The notes under the pieces are model-generated. The model saw only the letters and a program-made list of their open reading frames with translations. It had not been told where the DNA came from and did not search any database. A stretch of DNA of 64,000 nt, from positions 2,956,501 to 3,020,500 of the forward strand of contig NZ_CABVGP010000001.1 of the NCBI RefSeq assembly GCF_902497555.1, read 5' to 3'. Origin of the DNA: Amycolatopsis camponoti (GTDB lineage: Bacteria; Actinomycetota; Actinomycetes; Mycobacteriales; Pseudonocardiaceae). Both the position numbers and the translations under genes were made by a program. Positions 41,874-51,600 of this stretch are shown piece after piece; position 1 is the first letter of the stretch, and each line of letters starts with the position of its first letter.

Positions 41874-43435
41874 GCGGGTCCGTTCGGGAAGGACGCGGCG
41901 GCTCGCGCGCGGAGCTCGACGCGGCGGATCTTGCCGGTGGCGTTGACCGGCAGGGTTTCGGTGAACTGCACGTACTTGGGCACCTTGAAGCGCGCGAGGT
42001 GCCGTTCGAGGTGGGCGCGGAAGGCGGCTTCGCCGAGCTGGGCGCCGGCGCGGCGGACGACGAAGGCGGCGCCGACCTCGCCCCAGCGCTCGTCGGCCAC
42101 CCCCACGACGGCGCACGCGTCGACCTCGTCGAGCCGGACCGCGACCGCCTCGATCTCGGCGGGGTAGACGTTCTCGCCGCCGGAGATGATCAGGTCCTTG
42201 ACGCGGTCGACGACGTGGGCCCAGCCGTCGTCGTCGACGCGGACGACGTCGCCGGTGCGGAACCAGTCGCCGTCGACGAAGCTCGCCTTCGACTCCTCGG
42301 GCCGGTTCCAGTAGCCGCCGAACACGTGCGGGCCGCGCACCAGCAGCTCCGCGGGTGTCTCGCCGAGCGGCTCGGGCGTGAAATCGGGGCCGAGACCGGC
42401 CACGTCGGTGAAGAAGTGCGGCACGCCGGCGGCGACGGGGTGGTCGAGCGTGCCCTCGTGGGTGGCCATCGAGACACCCGGCGAGGCTTCGGTCATGCCG
42501 TAGCCCTGGAGGAGTTTCACGCCGCGGTCGAGCCACGCGCGGGCGACGCGTTCGGCGACCGGCGAGCCGCCGTAGAGCACGCACGTCAGCGAGCTCAGGT
42601 CCGTGCGGTCCCAGTCCTCGTGGCGGCACAGCATTTCCAGCATCGTGGGGACCGCGGAGAAGCTCGTGATCCCGGCCTCGCCGATCCGGCCGAGGATCGC
42701 GCCCGGGTCGAACTTCGCCACCGGTTCCACGCTGCCGCCCTTGAACAGCGTCGGCAGCGTGATCTGGCCCAGCCCGACGCAGTGGAACAGCGGCGCGATG
42801 CACAGCGCCTTGTCGGTGCCCAGGACGTCGAGGTGGGCGAGCTGGTTGACGGTGTTCCAGGTGAGGTTCCCGTGGGTGAGGACCGCCGCCTTCGGCCGGC
42901 CGGTGGTGCCGGAGGTGTAGAGCAGCAGGCAGGGGTCCTCCAGCCGCACCCCGGCGGGTGGTGGGTCGCCGGCGGCGGCCAGCTCGGCCTCGAAGTCCAG
43001 GCCGCCGGCCGGGCACGACGCGGGATCCGTCGCGACGACGTGCCGGAGGGTCTCCGGCAGCGGGCCGGCCAGCAGGTCGTCGGTGTCCGGGCTGTGCACC
43101 AGCACCGAAGCGCCGCTGTCTTCGAGCATGTAGCGGATCTCGGCGGGGGAGAGCCGGAAGTTGAGCGGGACGAAGAGCGCGCCGAGGCGGGCGGTGGCGA
43201 AGAGCGTCTCGAAGACGGTGACGTCGTTGACCCCGAGGTAGGCCACGCGGTCGCCCGGGCGCACGCCGAGCCGGGCGAGCGCGCCGGCCAGCCGTTCGAC
43301 GCGGTCGGCGAGCTCCGCGTAGGTGCGCGTGCGGCCGGGCTGGACGAGCGCGGTGCGGCCGGGGGAGATCCGGGCCCGGCGCGCGGGCCAGCTGCCGAGG
43401 CCGAAGTCGGCCGGGCCGTGCGGCGAACGGGTCAC
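41870..43435 (-). CDS. Fatty acid/aryl-CoA ligase (AMP-forming)
   Basis: A 521-residue ANL-superfamily ligase. CLLLYTSGTTGRPKAAVLTHGN is the P-loop, LLQGYGMTEASPG, DGDWFRTGDVVRVDDDG and GKIRRVELR (Lys) are the other core motifs. It is first in the five-gene operon 43435-37420 and is expected to prime the substrate with CoA. GTG 43435 is chosen since GGAGG lies 9 bases before it; a GTG at 43453 would fall upstream of that site. Confidence 0.9.
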   Translation of the reverse strand: MTRSPHGPADFGLGSWPARRARISPGRTALVQPGRTRTYAELADRVERLAGALARLGVRPGDRVAYLGVNDVTVFETLFATARLGALFVPLNFRLSPAEIRYMLEDSGASVLVHSPDTDDLLAGPLPETLRHVVATDPASCPAGGLDFEAELAAAGDPPPAGVRLEDPCLLLYTSGTTGRPKAAVLTHGNLTWNTVNQLAHLDVLGTDKALCIAPLFHCVGLGQITLPTLFKGGSVEPVAKFDPGAILGRIGEAGITSFSAVPTMLEMLCRHEDWDRTDLSSLTCVLYGGSPVAERVARAWLDRGVKLLQGYGMTEASPGVSMATHEGTLDHPVAAGVPHFFTDVAGLGPDFTPEPLGETPAELLVRGPHVFGGYWNRPEESKASFVDGDWFRTGDVVRVDDDGWAHVVDRVKDLIISGGENVYPAEIEAVAVRLDEVDACAVVGVADERWGEVGAAFVVRRAGAQLGEAAFRAHLERHLARFKVPKYVQFTETLPVNATGKIRRVELRARAAASFPNGPA

Positions 43436-43450
43436 GCCGGAGTACCTCCA

Positions 43451-43472
43451 CACTATATATCAGGAACCCTGA
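43451..43472 (-). promoter_or_regulatory. Promoter-proximal palindrome of the acyl-CoA operon
   Basis: TCAGG-GTT-CCTGA on the minus strand (43460-43472) is a perfect 5-bp-arm palindrome next to an A/T-rich GATATATAGT that can serve as a -10 region. It starts about 25 bases upstream of the GTG of the first gene. The binding protein is unknown. Confidence 0.5.
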
Positions 43473-43740
43473 GACGCCATCGAGCATGACCGTCCCCCGG
43501 GCGGGCTGTCAAGGGTGAGCCGTCGGAACGCCGGTTTTTGGTACGTACGCCGGGAAGGCGCGCTTTCGGCGGACGGCGGGAGACGGCCGGTTCGGCCGTT
43601 GGCGGGGTTGCGCCGTTTGGATCAAGTACTAGGCTGTAAAGGTGCGGTTCAGGAGCAGCCGCCCCTCCCTCGACTTACGGCGTCCGAGCGGGCAGTGGAC
43701 ACCGCTCGGCACGCCATCCGCGACTGAAGGCGTACTGAAG

Positions 43741-44163
43741 ATGTTAGTCGTGCAGCACCCCGCGACGGCGATCCCGGTGGCGGCGCCGTCCCCCCTCATC
43801 GAGCGAAGCCCGTTCGACATCCAGGTGATCCGGCCGTACTTCGGCGCCGTCATGGTCCGGATCCGCGGCGCGCTCGGCGAGGACAGCGCCGCCGAGCTCG
43901 CCTCGGTCCTGAGCACGTGGGCGCACCGGAAGTTCCCGGTCCTGGTGCTCGACCTGTCCGAGGTCGACTTCCTGGACTCGGCCGGGCTTTCGGTGCTCGC
44001 CGGCATCCACGTCCGGACGGTCCGCGAGAGCACCACCCTCCGGATCGTCACCGGCGACAACCGCGTCGTGCGCCGGGCACTGGCCGGGAGCGGCCTCGAC
44101 CACGCGCTGAACCTGAGCCGGCTGCCGTCGGGCTGGGAGCGGGCGACGGAGATCCCGAACTAG
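43741..44163 (+). CDS. STAS-domain anti-sigma factor antagonist
   Basis: A 140-residue STAS-domain protein. GAVMVRIRGALGEDSAAELASVL and the phosphorylation-site segment VLDLSEVDFLDSAGLSVLAGI match SpoIIAA/RsbV-type antagonists, with the phosphorylatable Ser in LDSAGL. It would counter an anti-sigma kinase by partner switching. The kinase may be the MEDS-ATPase protein nearby or another. The 5' leader contains GTTT near 43616 followed by GCTGTA 14 bases later, a loose SigB-type promoter resemblance. ATG 43741 is preceded by GAAGG. Confidence 0.85.
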   Translation: MLVVQHPATAIPVAAPSPLIERSPFDIQVIRPYFGAVMVRIRGALGEDSAAELASVLSTWAHRKFPVLVLDLSEVDFLDSAGLSVLAGIHVRTVRESTTLRIVTGDNRVVRRALAGSGLDHALNLSRLPSGWERATEIPN

Positions 44164-44190
44164 CGGGCCTTCCGGTACCCGGCGGCGCGC

Positions 44191-45096
44191 TCAGTTCTTG
44201 ATCGTCTCCAGCAAGGCGTCGTCGGTGGGCGTCGGCTCGATGCCGAACGCCGCCGTCGCCGCCGAGGAATCCAGGACGAACGGCGCCCGCAGCTGGTACT
44301 GGACCTCCACCATCTCCCGCGCCGCCGGGGTGAAGAGCCCGGCCAGGCGCAGGGCGGCGGCGGGCATCGTCGTGAGGCGGGCCGCCGGTGCGCCCGCCAG
44401 CTCCGCCGCCCGGGTCGCCAGCGACCGCAGTGACCTCGCCGGTGCGGTCGGTGCGTGCCACGGCCTGCCCCACGCCCGCTCGTCGGCGGCGACGGCGATC
44501 AGGGTGCGGGCCACGTCGCCGACGTAGGTCCAGCTGTGCGGGGCGTCGAGGTCGGCCGGGGCCGACGCGCGCTTGCCCGCCAGGATCTTGGGCAGCACCA
44601 AGGCCGTGAACGCCGACAGCGTGCCCGCGCCGAGGTAGTCGGACCCGCGGACCTCGGCCGTGCGGATCCGCCCGGCTTCGTGCGCCGCGAGCGCGTCGGC
44701 CCAGAGCTTGGCCCGCACCGCGCCCTTCTTCGAGTTCGGCCGCGCCGGCAGCCGCTCGGTCATCGGGCCGTCGACGGCGCCGTACGCGTAAAGGTTGCCG
44801 GTCGTGACGAGCACCGCGCCGCTGCTTTCGGCCGCGTGCAGGAGGGCGGCGCCGAGTGGCGGCCAGTCGGTGGCCCAGCGGTGGTACGCCGGGCCCGCGC
44901 AGCAGTACAACGCGGTCGCGCCGGCCGTGTGCCGCGCGAGGGTGGCGGTGTCGGAGGCGTCCGCGGCGACGAGCTGGACGCCGTCGGGGCCTTGTCCCCG
45001 GCGGCTGAGCAGACGGACTTCTTCGCCGCGTCCGGCGAGCAGGCGCGCGGTGGCCGTGCCGACCGGACCGGCGCCGACGATGACGTGCAGAGCCAT
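44191..45096 (-). CDS. NAD(P)-dependent epimerase/reductase
   Basis: A 301-residue extended SDR-like protein: VIVGAGPVGTATARLLAGRGEEVRLLSRRG (nucleotide loop), LYCCAGPAYHRW, LVTTGNLYAYG and WTYVGDVARTLIAVAADERAWG. The usual YxxxK is not evident in its standard place, so catalysis is uncertain. GGGGG lies before ATG 45096. It is divergent from the TetR gene, with two palindromic boxes between. Confidence 0.83.
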   Translation of the reverse strand: MALHVIVGAGPVGTATARLLAGRGEEVRLLSRRGQGPDGVQLVAADASDTATLARHTAGATALYCCAGPAYHRWATDWPPLGAALLHAAESSGAVLVTTGNLYAYGAVDGPMTERLPARPNSKKGAVRAKLWADALAAHEAGRIRTAEVRGSDYLGAGTLSAFTALVLPKILAGKRASAPADLDAPHSWTYVGDVARTLIAVAADERAWGRPWHAPTAPARSLRSLATRAAELAGAPAARLTTMPAAALRLAGLFTPAAREMVEVQYQLRAPFVLDSSAATAAFGIEPTPTDDALLETIKN

Positions 45097-45110
45097 GGAA
45101 ACCCCCAGTG

Positions 45111-45177
45111 GAGAACACTGTTCTCGGACAAGAACACCGTACTGCCCGCTCCAGGGCTGCGTCAAGAACAGTGTTCT
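45111..45177. promoter_or_regulatory. Two TetR operator palindromes
   Basis: GAGAACACTGTTCTC (45111-45125, perfect 7-bp arms) and AGAACAGTGTTCT (45165-45177, perfect 6-bp arms) share AGAACA-N-TGTTCT. An extra half site GTGTTCTC lies at 45190-45197. One box is close to the epimerase start and the other to the TetR start. Confidence 0.75.
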
Positions 45178-45201
45178 CGTGAGAGTCCGGGTGTTCTCGC
45201 G

Positions 45202-45894
45202 ATGTGCGACACTGAGGCCGTGTCCGCCTCGTCGCTGCGCGCCCGGGTCCGCTCGGAGATGCACCAGGAGATCAAGGAAGCCGCCCGCCGTCGCCTCGCC
45301 ACGGAGGGCGCGAACCTGTCCCTGCGCGCCGTCGCGCGCGACATGGACATCGTCGCTTCGGCGCTGTACCGGTACTTCCCGAGCCGTGACGCCCTGCTGA
45401 CGGCGTTGATCATCGACGCGTACGAGGCGCTCGGCGCGGCGGCGGCCGAGGCGGAAGCGGCGGTCCCGCGCGAGGACCTGCGCGGCCGGTGGCTCGCGTC
45501 GTGCCACGCGGTGCGGTCCTGGGCGCTGGCGCACCCGGCCGAGTACGGCCTGCTGTACGGCAACCCCGTGCCCGGGTACGCCGCGCCGCCGGAGACCGTG
45601 GGGCCGGCGTCGAAGGTGATCCTGCTGCTCGCGGCCATCGTCGGCGAGGCTCCGGACGTCCCGGCCGGGCCGCCGCTGCCCGGGCCGGTCCGCGAGGACC
45701 TGCGCCGCCTGATCGAGGAGCAGGGCGGCGGCCTGTCCGAAGAGCGGCTGGACCGGGCGCTGCTCGCGTGGACGCACCTGTTCGGCCAGGTCAACTTCGA
45801 GGTCTTCCACCGCCTCGACGACATGGTCCAGGCGCGCGCCGAGTACTTCGGGCACCACCTGGCCCTGCTGGCCGACCTCGCCGGCCTGCCCTGA
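45202..45894 (+). CDS. TetR-family transcriptional regulator
   Basis: A 230-residue TetR protein. DNA-binding region: EIKEAARRRLATEGANLSLRAVARDMDIVASALYRYFPSRDALLTALIIDAYEAL. The C-terminal domain has SCHAVRSWALAHPAEYGLLYG, typical of the TetR_C_13/WHG-type ligand domain. It is divergent from the epimerase and is expected to repress both genes through the AGAACA/TGTTCT boxes. ATG 45202 has no clear Shine-Dalgarno and may be leaderless. Confidence 0.9.
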   Translation: MCDTEAVSASSLRARVRSEMHQEIKEAARRRLATEGANLSLRAVARDMDIVASALYRYFPSRDALLTALIIDAYEALGAAAAEAEAAVPREDLRGRWLASCHAVRSWALAHPAEYGLLYGNPVPGYAAPPETVGPASKVILLLAAIVGEAPDVPAGPPLPGPVREDLRRLIEEQGGGLSEERLDRALLAWTHLFGQVNFEVFHRLDDMVQARAEYFGHHLALLADLAGLP

Positions 45895-45919
45895 TCGGCG
45901 TGCCCGGACGGCCGGCTCG

Positions 45920-46837
45920 TCAGGTGCGGAAGTACGCGCGGAACGTCGTGCCGTGGTCGCCGGTGTGCAACCGGACCAGGTCGGCGAGGTAGTTGACGAG
46001 CAGCAGCCCGCGGCCGCGGTGCTGCTCCGGCGTCGCGGGCCGGCGGCCGGCGAGCGGGTCGGCCAGCGTGCCGCGGTCGTGGACTTCGCAGACGAACTCG
46101 CCGTCTTCGGTCCACAGCCGGACGGTGCCGGTGCCGCCGCCGTGTTCGACGCAGTTCGCGAGCAGCTCCGTGACGACCACCTCGACGTCGGCGGCCTGGT
46201 CGGCGCTCAGCCCGCCCGCGGCCGCGTGGGTGTGGGCCAGCGCCCGGGCCGCGGCGAGATCCGTCGTGTCCGCCAGCTCCGCCACGCGTTCGGGCGCCGG
46301 CGGAAGCGGCCGGTTGTACCGCGCCACGACGTCGTCGGGGGCGTACGCGGTGCTGGGACGCCGGCCCGCGCTGTCGATCAGCACCGGGTGGGTGGCCTCG
46401 GCGTCGGCGAGCGCGGCCGCCTCCAGGCTCGAAACGTCGTACGGGCAGAGGATCGTCACGTCCCGGCCGGTGAAGGCGTGGTTGATGAGCGCTTCGTGCT
46501 GCACGCACGCCGGGTACTCGACGTCCGACCGCCCGGCCCAGATCGGTTCGCCGATGATCCGCACCGGACCGCCGGGGTGAGCGTCGGCGAAGGCCCGCAG
46601 CACGCGGGGGATGATCCGCCCGGGATTGCGGCCGGCGTCGGTCATGTCCAGCAGACGGACCTTTTCGGCGTCCGTGCCCAGCTCACGCCGCAGCAGCTCG
46701 AGGTTGCGCCCCGGCACGGCGACGGCGACCGGTTCGCCGGCGGCGAGCCCGTGCCCCACGAACGGCACGGTGCCGGCCAGGAACTCGGCGTCGTCCCGGT
46801 AGAACAGCGCCGGGTGCGCGAAAGGGTCCGCGCTCAC
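45920..46837 (-). CDS. MEDS-domain and anti-sigma-type ATPase protein
   Basis: A 305-residue protein. Residues ~8-160 are a MEDS (DcmR-type) sensory domain (HPALFYRDDAEFLAGTVPFVGHGLAAGEPVAVAVP...). Residues ~185-305 are a Bergerat-fold serine kinase-like ATPase (EVVVTELLANCVEHGG; RGRGLLLVNYLADLVRLH). This fits a sensor that phosphorylates an antagonist such as a STAS protein (one lies at 43741). GTG 46837 is used, with AGGAGG 4 bases upstream. Confidence 0.85.
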   Translation of the reverse strand: MSADPFAHPALFYRDDAEFLAGTVPFVGHGLAAGEPVAVAVPGRNLELLRRELGTDAEKVRLLDMTDAGRNPGRIIPRVLRAFADAHPGGPVRIIGEPIWAGRSDVEYPACVQHEALINHAFTGRDVTILCPYDVSSLEAAALADAEATHPVLIDSAGRRPSTAYAPDDVVARYNRPLPPAPERVAELADTTDLAAARALAHTHAAAGGLSADQAADVEVVVTELLANCVEHGGGTGTVRLWTEDGEFVCEVHDRGTLADPLAGRRPATPEQHRGRGLLLVNYLADLVRLHTGDHGTTFRAYFRT

Positions 46838-46885
46838 ATCGCCTCCTTGGACCGAGGGCGCCTCCAGTATGCGCGGCGCGTCCCG

Positions 46886-48199
46886 TCAGCTCTCGGACGG
46901 GCGTGTCCGGCGCCGCCGTTCCTCTTCGATGCCGCGCAGGAACGCCACCGGGTCGTCGCCCAGGCCGTCGAGCGTGCGGTGGCGGATGCCCGCCGCCACC
47001 ACCGTGGTGAGCACGGCCCATACCGCGATCACCGAGATCACCGCCGGTGCCGGCAGCACCCGGCTCAGGAACGCGAGGCACACCGTGGCCGCCAGTGCCG
47101 CGATCCGGGCCACGCTCGCGTACCAGCGCGGGCGGCCGGGCACCGAGAAGACCCGGGTGCCGGCCAGGTACATCGTCAGGCCCACCGTGGTGAACCACGC
47201 CGCGGCCTGGGGCGGGGACTCGTGCAGCGACAGGTTCACCCCCGCCGCGATGAGCAGCAGCGCGAAGGCCGGGAAGAAGTGCCCGACCGCGTACAGCGAA
47301 TACGCGAGCGAGGGGTTGCCGCCGGAAAGGTCGAGCAGCCGCTCGTAGATCCGCGCGGCCGAGGAGAAGTACAGCCACCACAGCGCGCCCGCCATCACCA
47401 GGCCGGCGATCAGCGAAGCCCAGTACGTGACGTCGTCGGCCGGCCGTTCCAGTGCCGCGGTGCCGACCGTGATCACCAGCTCGCCGAGCAGCAGGATCAT
47501 GAACAGGCCGAAGCGCTCGGCGAGGTGCGCCGAGTCGACCGCCAGGTTCGGGTCGCGCGGCGATTTCAGCAGCACCCGCCACTGCGCCGCCGGCGAGGGC
47601 CGCTCCCGGGACTCGCCGCGGTGACGCCGTCCGCGGCGGTCGCCGAGCAGCAGGAACCCCGCCTCCCCCAGCAGCGCGAACACCCACAGCGCCCACGTGT
47701 GCGGGACGACCGCCGAAACGCCGAACAGGGCTGCCGACACCAGGTAGCCCCAGCTGATCCGGCTCTGGTCGAGGCCGGGCCGCGCCGGCCACCGGTGCGC
47801 GGCCGCCAGGATCAGGCGCACCCCGGCCATGGCCGCCGCGAAGACCGCGGGATGCCCGTCGAACGCGTGGTGCGCCTGCGTCGCGGCGATCCCGCAGGGG
47901 ATGGTGCCCGCGAGCACGAACAGCCGGTCGGCGGCGCGGCTGTCGTCGCCGCGGCGGTTGTAGAGCACGGCGAAGCCGATCCACGTCCACCACAGCGTCG
48001 CGAACAGGCCGAGCGCCGTGGCGGCGCGCATCCAGTGCGGGTCCGCGACGATGCCGTGCGCCACCTGGCCCACCGCGAAGACGAAAACCAGGTCGAAGTA
48101 CAGCTCGACCCACCCGACCCGCTTGCCGTGGGCCGGGCCGCCGCCGGTGTCAACGTCCACTTCGGTCACGACGGCGATTCTGCCGGGTCCGGCGGTCAC
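46886..48199 (-). CDS. LtrA-family (low temperature requirement) membrane protein
   Basis: A 437-residue protein with about 12 hydrophobic helices. The start RVGWVELYFDLVFVFAVGQVAHGI and AERFGLFMILLLGELVITVGTAAL are the two signatures of the LtrA family. The function is unknown. GTG 48199 is used here, but GTG 48169 is an equally possible start. It is convergent in layout with nothing and divergent from the conservon by 433 bp. Confidence 0.85.
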   Translation of the reverse strand: MTAGPGRIAVVTEVDVDTGGGPAHGKRVGWVELYFDLVFVFAVGQVAHGIVADPHWMRAATALGLFATLWWTWIGFAVLYNRRGDDSRAADRLFVLAGTIPCGIAATQAHHAFDGHPAVFAAAMAGVRLILAAAHRWPARPGLDQSRISWGYLVSAALFGVSAVVPHTWALWVFALLGEAGFLLLGDRRGRRHRGESRERPSPAAQWRVLLKSPRDPNLAVDSAHLAERFGLFMILLLGELVITVGTAALERPADDVTYWASLIAGLVMAGALWWLYFSSAARIYERLLDLSGGNPSLAYSLYAVGHFFPAFALLLIAAGVNLSLHESPPQAAAWFTTVGLTMYLAGTRVFSVPGRPRWYASVARIAALAATVCLAFLSRVLPAPAVISVIAVWAVLTTVVAAGIRHRTLDGLGDDPVAFLRGIEEERRRRTRPSES

Positions 48200-48632
48200 G
48201 CTCCCACCCGGGCGTCGGGGGAATTAATAACACACCATTCGAACAATGGCGGGATTCGCCACTGGATTCGTCGTGGTGGCTCTTGTGGGTAATTCTGCCG
48301 CCAGTGTGCCGAAGTCGGTTGTTTACGTCGTGTCAGGCCCCGGAGCTGGGCGAACAGCGTTGTACGGTGTACAAGCTGCGACCGTCGGGACACAATGCGT
48401 GAACCGCGGAAGGAATTCATTACCCGCGTTCGGAAACGCCGGTCCTTAGGGTTGACAAGGATGGCGCGCGTGAGGTTCTCTGCTGGTCGGCTCGATCAAC
48501 GTCACGTCTTCCCCCGGTCCGGGAGCCGGGGTTTCCGGACCACTCAGGACGTCGGTGGTCGGCCCTGGGGCCCCCGTCCTGTCCGAGTTCGACGTCAGCC
48601 GTCCGCGCGGCTGGGAATCGAGCGGTTCCACC
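48200..48632 (+). promoter_or_regulatory. 433-bp spacer upstream of the conservon-like operon
   Basis: No coding sequence is supported in this stretch. It contains a 15-bp perfect palindrome TTGTAC-GGT-GTACAA at 48360-48374. A TTGACAAGGATG segment at 48453 could supply a -35. It probably holds the divergent promoters of the LtrA gene and the conservon-like operon. Confidence 0.5.
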
Positions 48633-51600
48633 ATGCACGAAAGCAGATCCACGCTCCGCCGCTCGGCGGACACCGCGTGGTCCCCGGCGCACTGGAGCGT
48701 CCGCACCAAGATCAGCGTCGTCCTGCTGTTGCCCGTGCTCGTCGCGGTGGCGCTCGCGGAGATCCGGATCCAGAGCGAGCTCGACCGCGCGACCGCGCTC
48801 AGCGCGGCGCGCGACCGGCTGCCGGTGCTGCGGGACACGATCGACCTGACCGCGTCCCTGGGCCAGGAGATGGTCGCGGCCGTGGCGGTGCCGGCGGGAG
48901 CGCCGGACACGCTGACCGCCGCCGTCGACGCGAAGGTGGCCGCGGTCCAGCGCGACATCGGCTTCTCGCCTCTGGCCGCGGACACCGGCCGGGCGTTGAA
49001 CACCGCGCTGGGCAAGCTCTCGGGCATCCGCGCGGCCGGCGTCGGCGGCGGCGACGTCCGCACGAAAGCCGCCGGCTACAACGACATCATCGCCACCCTC
49101 GGCGACCTCGTGCCCACGTTCGCCCCGGCCGACGCCGGCAGCGAAACCGCCTCCGGCGCGGAGACCGCCCGGCTGATCGTGCACCTGCGGGGCGAGCTGG
49201 CCACCGAGGAGACCTACGCGCGGGCGGCGCAGAACAGCCCGGGCGACGCTTCGCTGCGCCCGGCCGTCGTACAGACCGCCGCCGAGCAGGAGGTGCTCGC
49301 CGAGCAGGTCGAGCACCAGCTCTCAGGCGACCAGCTGAACCGCTTCAAGGCGGCGACGAGCTCCGCCGAAGGCCGGAGCGACACCCTGCAGGAATCCGGC
49401 ACGGGCGGGGACGTGGGGCTCGCGTCGTTCGCCCCCTCGATCGCCGCCGAGACCACCGGGGTGACGGCGGTGCTGACCGACGTCGTGGCGAAGCTGAGCT
49501 CCGACGTCTCGGCCGCGGCCGACCGCGCCCGGTCGGACTCCCTGCGTGACACCGCGCTGGTCCTCGGAGCGCTGCTCGGCGCGCTCGCGATCGCCCTGCT
49601 GGTGGTGCGTTCGCTCGTCACGCCGGTGCGCCGGCTGCGCGCGGCCGCCCTGCGCGCGGCGAACGAACAGCTCCCGGAGACCGTCCGGCAGGTCCGCGAA
49701 GGCCACGACGTCGACTGGCGCGCGGTGCCCGACTCCGGCGTCAAGACCGAGGAGGAGATCGGGCAGCTGGCCCGCGCCTTCGACGACATGCACCGCCAGG
49801 CGGTCCGGCTGGCCGTCGAGCAGGCCGAGCTGCGCAAGCAGGTCAGCGAGATGTTCATGACGCTGTCGCGGCGGAGCCAGTCGCTGGTCGAGCAGCAGCT
49901 GTCGATCATCGAAGACCTCGAGTCGGGGGAGCAGAACCCGCGCCGGCTCGACGAGCTGTTCCGCATCGACCACATCGCGACCCGGCTGCGCCGCAACGGC
50001 GAGAACCTGCACGTCCTGGCGGGCGGGCGGCCCGTCCGCCACGGCCGCGAACCGGTGCCGACGCGCGAGCTGCTGCGCGCCGCGACGTCGGAGGTCAAGG
50101 ACTACCGGCGGGTGGCGATGGGCAACGCGCCGCGCAGCTCGGTGCAACCCGAAGCGGCCGCGGACGTCGTGCACATCCTCGCCGAGCTGCTGGAGAACGC
50201 GACGCGCTTCTCCCCGCCGGAGCACAAGGTCGCGCTGACGGCCGACCGCGGTGCCGACGGCGGGCTGCTCATCGAGGTCGTCGACCAGGGTCTCGGGATG
50301 ACGCCGGCGGAGCTCACGACGGTGAACGAACGGCTCGCGGCGGCAGGGACCGTCGGCCCGGAGACGACCCGCCGGATGGGGTTGTTCGTGGTCGGCAGGC
50401 TCGCGGCGCTGCACGGCGTGACGGTACGGCTGCGCGCGACCGGAACGGGTGCGCGGCACGCGGGGGTGACGGCGAGCGTGCACGTCCCGGGGGCGCTGGT
50501 GATCGCCGACCTGGCCCGCCCGATCGGGGCCGGCCGGCTCACGACGGCCGGCGCCGGGACGGGCGGCCGCAACGGCCACCCCCGGCCGCCGGTGGTGCCG
50601 GCGCAGGCGTCGACGCCGATCTTCGAGCAGGTCGTGACGAGCTGGTTCGTCGAGCCGGCCGCGAAGCCGCTGTCCAGGCGGGACGCGCCGGTGGAGTGGC
50701 CGGCCCAGGCGGACGGCACCGCGGCGGCGTGGCCGCCCGCGGCGCCGAACGGCCGGGCTGCCAGGCCTGGGGCGCCGGCGGATCCGGCGGCGCTCCAGGC
50801 CGACCCGGCGGAAGGCTCGCCGGTGGAGTGGCCGCCCCCGGCCGGCCGGGGGACCTGGCCGGGATCGGACGCGGATGGTCGCAACGGGGCTGGTCCGGGA
50901 GTGCGGGGGAGCCGGCCCGGGTTCGGCGGGGACCGGACTGCTCAGGCCGGGCGCGATGAGGCGGCTTCGGAGTCGCCGAGCCGGAACGGGACTTCCGCGG
51001 CACACCTGGCCTCCTCGGCGGATGCGGCCGGTCATCCGGAAGGTGCGGCGGATCGGGTCGACTCGGCGGGCTGGAACGGGACTTCGTCGGGTGATCCGGC
51101 CGGTCGTCCGGAAGGTGCGGCGGATCGCCTCGATCCGGCGGGGCGGAACAGGATTTCCTCGGGAGGTCCGGCCGGTCGTTCGGAAGGTGCGGCGGATCAG
51201 GTCGACTCGGCGGGCTGGAACGGGACTTCGTCGGGTGATCCGGCCGGTCGTCCGGAAGGTGCGGCGGATCAGGTCGATTCGGGGCGCAACGGGACTTCGT
51301 CGGGTGATCCGGCCGGTCGTCCGGAGTTCGCGGCGGATCACCTCGACCCGGCGGGCCGGAACGGAACCACGGCGGCGCACCGGGCCGAACCCGCCGCGCG
51401 GCAGGCCGAAGCGGCCGATGGTGCGGCACCGGGGCCGGACTGGCCCGCCTCGGCCGGAAAGCCCGTGGCCCGCCCTGAACCGGCCGCCGCGCCGGTGGGG
51501 GAGTGGGAGACCCCGGCCGACCGCACGCGCCAAGCCGCCGAAAGCGCTCTCAAGCCCGCGGTCGCGCAGCGGCTCACCGATGCCGGCCTGCCGACGAGGC

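Noticed and set aside
51017..51390. CRISPR-like spacing in the tandem repeats
   Set aside because: The units are contiguous, in frame and lack unique spacers, so it is a coding tandem repeat. The 19.2-kb repeat fails for the same reason.
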